Assembly: GCF_001420695.1 (NCBI RefSeq)
Contig: NZ_LJJB01000010.1
Location: forward strand, 734,131 to 798,130
Origin: Brevibacillus choshinensis
GTDB lineage: Bacteria; Bacillota; Bacilli; Brevibacillales; Brevibacillaceae
DNA length: 64,000 nucleotides
Direction: 5' to 3'
The notes under the pieces are model-generated. The model was not told where the DNA came from and made no database searches. It worked only from the letters and a program-made list of their open reading frames with translations. The position numbers and the translations under genes were made by a program. Positions 61,807 to 64,000 of the stretch are shown here, in pieces. Within the stretch, counting starts at the first letter, position 1. Every line of letters begins with the position of its first letter.

Positions 61807-61836
61807 TTGACAGGAGGATCAGGTGCCTCCTACAAT
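61807..61836 (+). promoter_or_regulatory. Sigma-A promoter of the TetR/aldehyde dehydrogenase operon
   Basis: TTGACA (61807-61812), 18 bases, TACAAT (61831-61836). The -35 is perfect and the -10 has one mismatch. Confidence 0.8.
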
Positions 61837-61849
61837 GAAAGCAACAAAA

Positions 61850-61865
61850 TTGGACGATCGTCCAA
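61850..61865. promoter_or_regulatory. Palindromic operator for the TetR-type regulator
   Basis: TTGGACGATCGTCCAA is a perfect 16-bp palindrome just after the expected transcription start and before the ribosome-binding site of the regulator. Location and symmetry are typical of TetR autoregulation. Confidence 0.8.
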
Positions 61866-61879
61866 AAAGAGGTGAACAC

Positions 61880-62542
61880 ATGCCGTCAAGTTCACAGCCC
61901 GCTCCATCAAAAGCGAAAGCGAAACGCTCCTTTCTCATTGAACAGGCCACGCTCTGTCTGGCGCAGAAAGGCTATGCTCATGTATCTTTGCGGGACATCG
62001 CCAAAGCATCCGGTGTTTCACTCGGGATTTTACACTATTATTTTGCCAGCAAGGAAGATCTTCTGCTCGCTGTCATCGCTAGCTACAAGGACAGCTTTAT
62101 TCAGGAGTTGGAGACGGCCGTTGTGAATGCCTCGCCCCAAAGATGGCTGGAACAGTTGTTGGAGGTACTGCACCATTCTTTGACGAAAAAAAAGGCGCTG
62201 CACCGCCTCTGGTACGACTTACAAGTACAGGCCATGTACGTCCCGGCCTTTCGCCACCACGTCAACGAGATACGAGCCCGCCTACACGATCTGATCGCCC
62301 GTTTAGTGAGGCAATTTTTCCCTCCTGCCACTCATTCCATGAGTATGAGCGTAGATGGTGCTGTCTCCCTGATTTACGCTCAAGTCGACGGACTATTCTT
62401 GCAATCCATACTGGAGGAGGCCACCACTCCCGAAAACGCATTGTCCCGTTTTGAGCAGACACTCCTACAGCTTTTACACATGATGTTCATTCCGATTACT
62501 ACCACCACCACCCCCATCCCTACGAAAAGAGGTGCTTTCTGA
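61880..62542 (+). CDS. TetR/AcrR-family transcriptional regulator
   Basis: A 220-residue regulator. HTH: HVSLRDIAKASGVSLGILHY followed by YFASKEDLL. ATG 61880 follows AGAGGTGA. Its stop overlaps the next start (ATGA-like TGATG), so it is co-transcribed with the aldehyde dehydrogenase and probably represses both through the palindrome 61850-61865. Inducer unknown; an aldehyde or its precursor is plausible. C-terminal region fits the BetI-like group (TetR_C_6). Confidence 0.9.
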   Translation: MPSSSQPAPSKAKAKRSFLIEQATLCLAQKGYAHVSLRDIAKASGVSLGILHYYFASKEDLLLAVIASYKDSFIQELETAVVNASPQRWLEQLLEVLHHSLTKKKALHRLWYDLQVQAMYVPAFRHHVNEIRARLHDLIARLVRQFFPPATHSMSMSVDGAVSLIYAQVDGLFLQSILEEATTPENALSRFEQTLLQLLHMMFIPITTTTTPIPTKRGAF

Positions 62543-64000
62543 TGGCTATACTCTCTCTTCAAAACCCGGCTACAGGCGAATCGCTGGGTACGCTGGCTGA
62601 AGCCACTCCCGAACAGATCCATCAGACAATGGAGAGTGCCCGTGGAGCGTTTGCTTCCTGGTCGCAGACCTCCCTGTCCGAGCGACTGGACTATCTGGTC
62701 CGACTCCGCCACTATCTTGTCGAACACGGTGAAGAGCTCGCTCTCCAAATCAGTCAGGATACCGGAAAGGTCACTCTCGAAGCCTTCATGACGGAGATCT
62801 TCGTCACTGTCGATACCATCCGTTTTTACGAAAAAAATGCACACCGCATGTTGTCTTCGCAAAAGGTTCCTACCAATCTAGTGCTCTGGCCAAAAAAATC
62901 GTACATTCACTACAAACCAATGGGCGTCGTGGCTGTCATTTCCCCCTGGAATTATCCTTTCCAGCTCGCCATGATTCCCGTCCTGTCTGCTCTCGTCGCA
63001 GGAAACACCGTGATTCTGAAGCCTTCGGAAGTGACACCCTCTACGGGCTTGCTCATCGAAGAGCTGTTCCGGGCAGTCCCTTTGCCGAAGGGCGTCGTCT
63101 CTGTGCTGCACGGTGGACGAGAAGTGGGACAGGCGCTCGTAACGGAGCGCCCTGACAAAATCTTTTTCACAGGCTCTGTAGCGACTGGCAAGAAAATCAT
63201 GGCGGCTGCGGCAGAGCATCTGATTCCTGTCGAGCTGGAGCTAGGCGGCAAAGACCCGATGATCGTACTGGAGGATGCTCATCTGGAGCGGGCAGCCAAT
63301 GCAGCTGTCTGGGGAGCCTTTACCAACTCCGGTCAAGTATGTATGTCGGTCGAACGCCTCTATGTACACGAGAGCATTTATCCAGACTTTCTAGCGCTTG
63401 TCACGAAAAAAGCTTCTGCCCTGCGTCAAGGCTATCCTGATCAGGCAGAAGTCGGCTCGATGACTTCGCCTCAGCAGATTGGAATCGTACGACAGCATGT
63501 GGAAGAGGCACTGGCAAAAGGGGCAACCGCTGTGATTGGGGGTCAATTCCCCGTTACCTCCGACAGCATGTTTTTGCCTCCAACCATTCTCACCAATGTC
63601 ACGTCAGACATGAAAATCATGCAGGAAGAAACGTTTGGCCCCATTCTCCCGATCATGACCTTTTCCCACGAGGAGGAAGCGATTCGTCTGGCAAACGCCT
63701 CACCCTACGGTTTGAATGCATCTGTCTGGTCAAGGGACAAAACGCGAGCGCGGCGCGTCGCGGAAAAACTGGAGAGCGGAAATGTGTGTATGAATGACGT
63801 CATTATCAGTTACGCCAATCCCTACCTTCCGTTTGGCGGCGTAAAAAGCAGCGGCATTGGCCGGTACCGCGGTCCATCTGGCTTGCAAGCATTCACCCAC
63901 AGCATCTCCATTATTCACGACCCGGGTACCCGAAAACGGGAAGTTAACTGGTATCCGTACACTGAGGATCAGAGAAGGCTTTTTGTTGGCCTGACCGACT
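62542..64000 (+). CDS. Aldehyde dehydrogenase (partial, runs off the window)
   Basis: Reading frame open from ATG 62542 to the window end (486 codons so far). Family motifs: ISPWNYPFQLAMIPVLSALV, FFTGSVATGKKI, VELELGGKDPM (catalytic Glu) and NSGQVCMSVERL (catalytic Cys). AGAGGTG lies before the ATG. It is the second gene of the TetR operon. The C-terminal part (WYPYTEDQRRLF) is typical of class-3-like aldehyde dehydrogenases. Substrate unknown. Confidence 0.88.
   Translation, partial: MAILSLQNPATGESLGTLAEATPEQIHQTMESARGAFASWSQTSLSERLDYLVRLRHYLVEHGEELALQISQDTGKVTLEAFMTEIFVTVDTIRFYEKNAHRMLSSQKVPTNLVLWPKKSYIHYKPMGVVAVISPWNYPFQLAMIPVLSALVAGNTVILKPSEVTPSTGLLIEELFRAVPLPKGVVSVLHGGREVGQALVTERPDKIFFTGSVATGKKIMAAAAEHLIPVELELGGKDPMIVLEDAHLERAANAAVWGAFTNSGQVCMSVERLYVHESIYPDFLALVTKKASALRQGYPDQAEVGSMTSPQQIGIVRQHVEEALAKGATAVIGGQFPVTSDSMFLPPTILTNVTSDMKIMQEETFGPILPIMTFSHEEEAIRLANASPYGLNASVWSRDKTRARRVAEKLESGNVCMNDVIISYANPYLPFGGVKSSGIGRYRGPSGLQAFTHSISIIHDPGTRKREVNWYPYTEDQRRLFVGLTD

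Overview
The window looks like chromosomal DNA of a spore-forming Bacillales species, most likely Brevibacillus or a close relative. This rests on gene content and order, since no rRNA or tRNA is present. From about 13.7 kb to 61.7 kb the backbone follows, with insertions, the Bacillus subtilis yui-yum-yut-yun order: YuiH, PepA, YuiD, YuiC, YuiB, YuiA, YumB, YumC, YutM, YuzB, YutJ, YuzD, YutI, YutH, YutG, YutF, YutE, YutD, a YhcN-type lipoprotein, LipA, LytH. Spo0E-like, spore-coat-kinase-like, YhcN-like and LytH proteins point to sporulation. MqnE points to futalosine-type menaquinone synthesis, unlike B. subtilis.

Layout. 0-2 kb: Fur-box-controlled FTR1 iron permease and a lipoprotein that shares a motif with its extracellular domain. 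2-6.2 kb: minus-strand operon of aldehyde dehydrogenase, acetolactate-synthase-like enzyme and glutaminase. 6.3-13.5 kb: two giant tandem paralogous beta-helix genes, each of four modules and each followed by a vestigial 3' end of the neighbouring molybdopterin oxidoreductase gene. 13.7-25 kb: oxidoreductase, aminopeptidase, cell-wall and thiol/flavin redox genes (YuiA, YumB, YumC). 25-28 kb: small exported and hypothetical proteins, including a CuA-like lipoprotein. 27.7-32 kb: a regulator divergent from an MFS transporter and an M20 amidohydrolase, a likely catabolic module. 32-43.4 kb: membrane protein with phosphoesterase, Fe-S carriers (YutM, YutI), MqnE, YutJ, and the mccA-mccB reverse transsulfuration pair. 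43.5-54 kb: hydrolases, YutH/G/F/E/D, a SufR-like regulator, GlpX, a Trp/Gly-rich protein, and LipA. 54-57.5 kb: YhaN/YhaO-type DNA-repair pair. 57.6-60.6 kb: a LarC whose N- and C-terminal parts sit on opposite strands. 60.7-64 kb: LytH, then a TetR regulator with a perfect palindromic operator controlling an aldehyde dehydrogenase cut by the window edge.

The most unusual structures are: (1) the duplicated unit of oxidoreductase tail, terminator and beta-helix gene; (2) an uncharacterised structured dispersed repeat present three times (about 24.6, 40.0-40.5 and 58.45-58.94 kb), one copy carrying a nested hairpin insertion; (3) the split and strand-inverted LarC system; (4) several very small genes (YuiA, a 35-residue membrane protein, a 37-residue hydrophilic protein). 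No CRISPR array, prophage or intact insertion sequence was seen.
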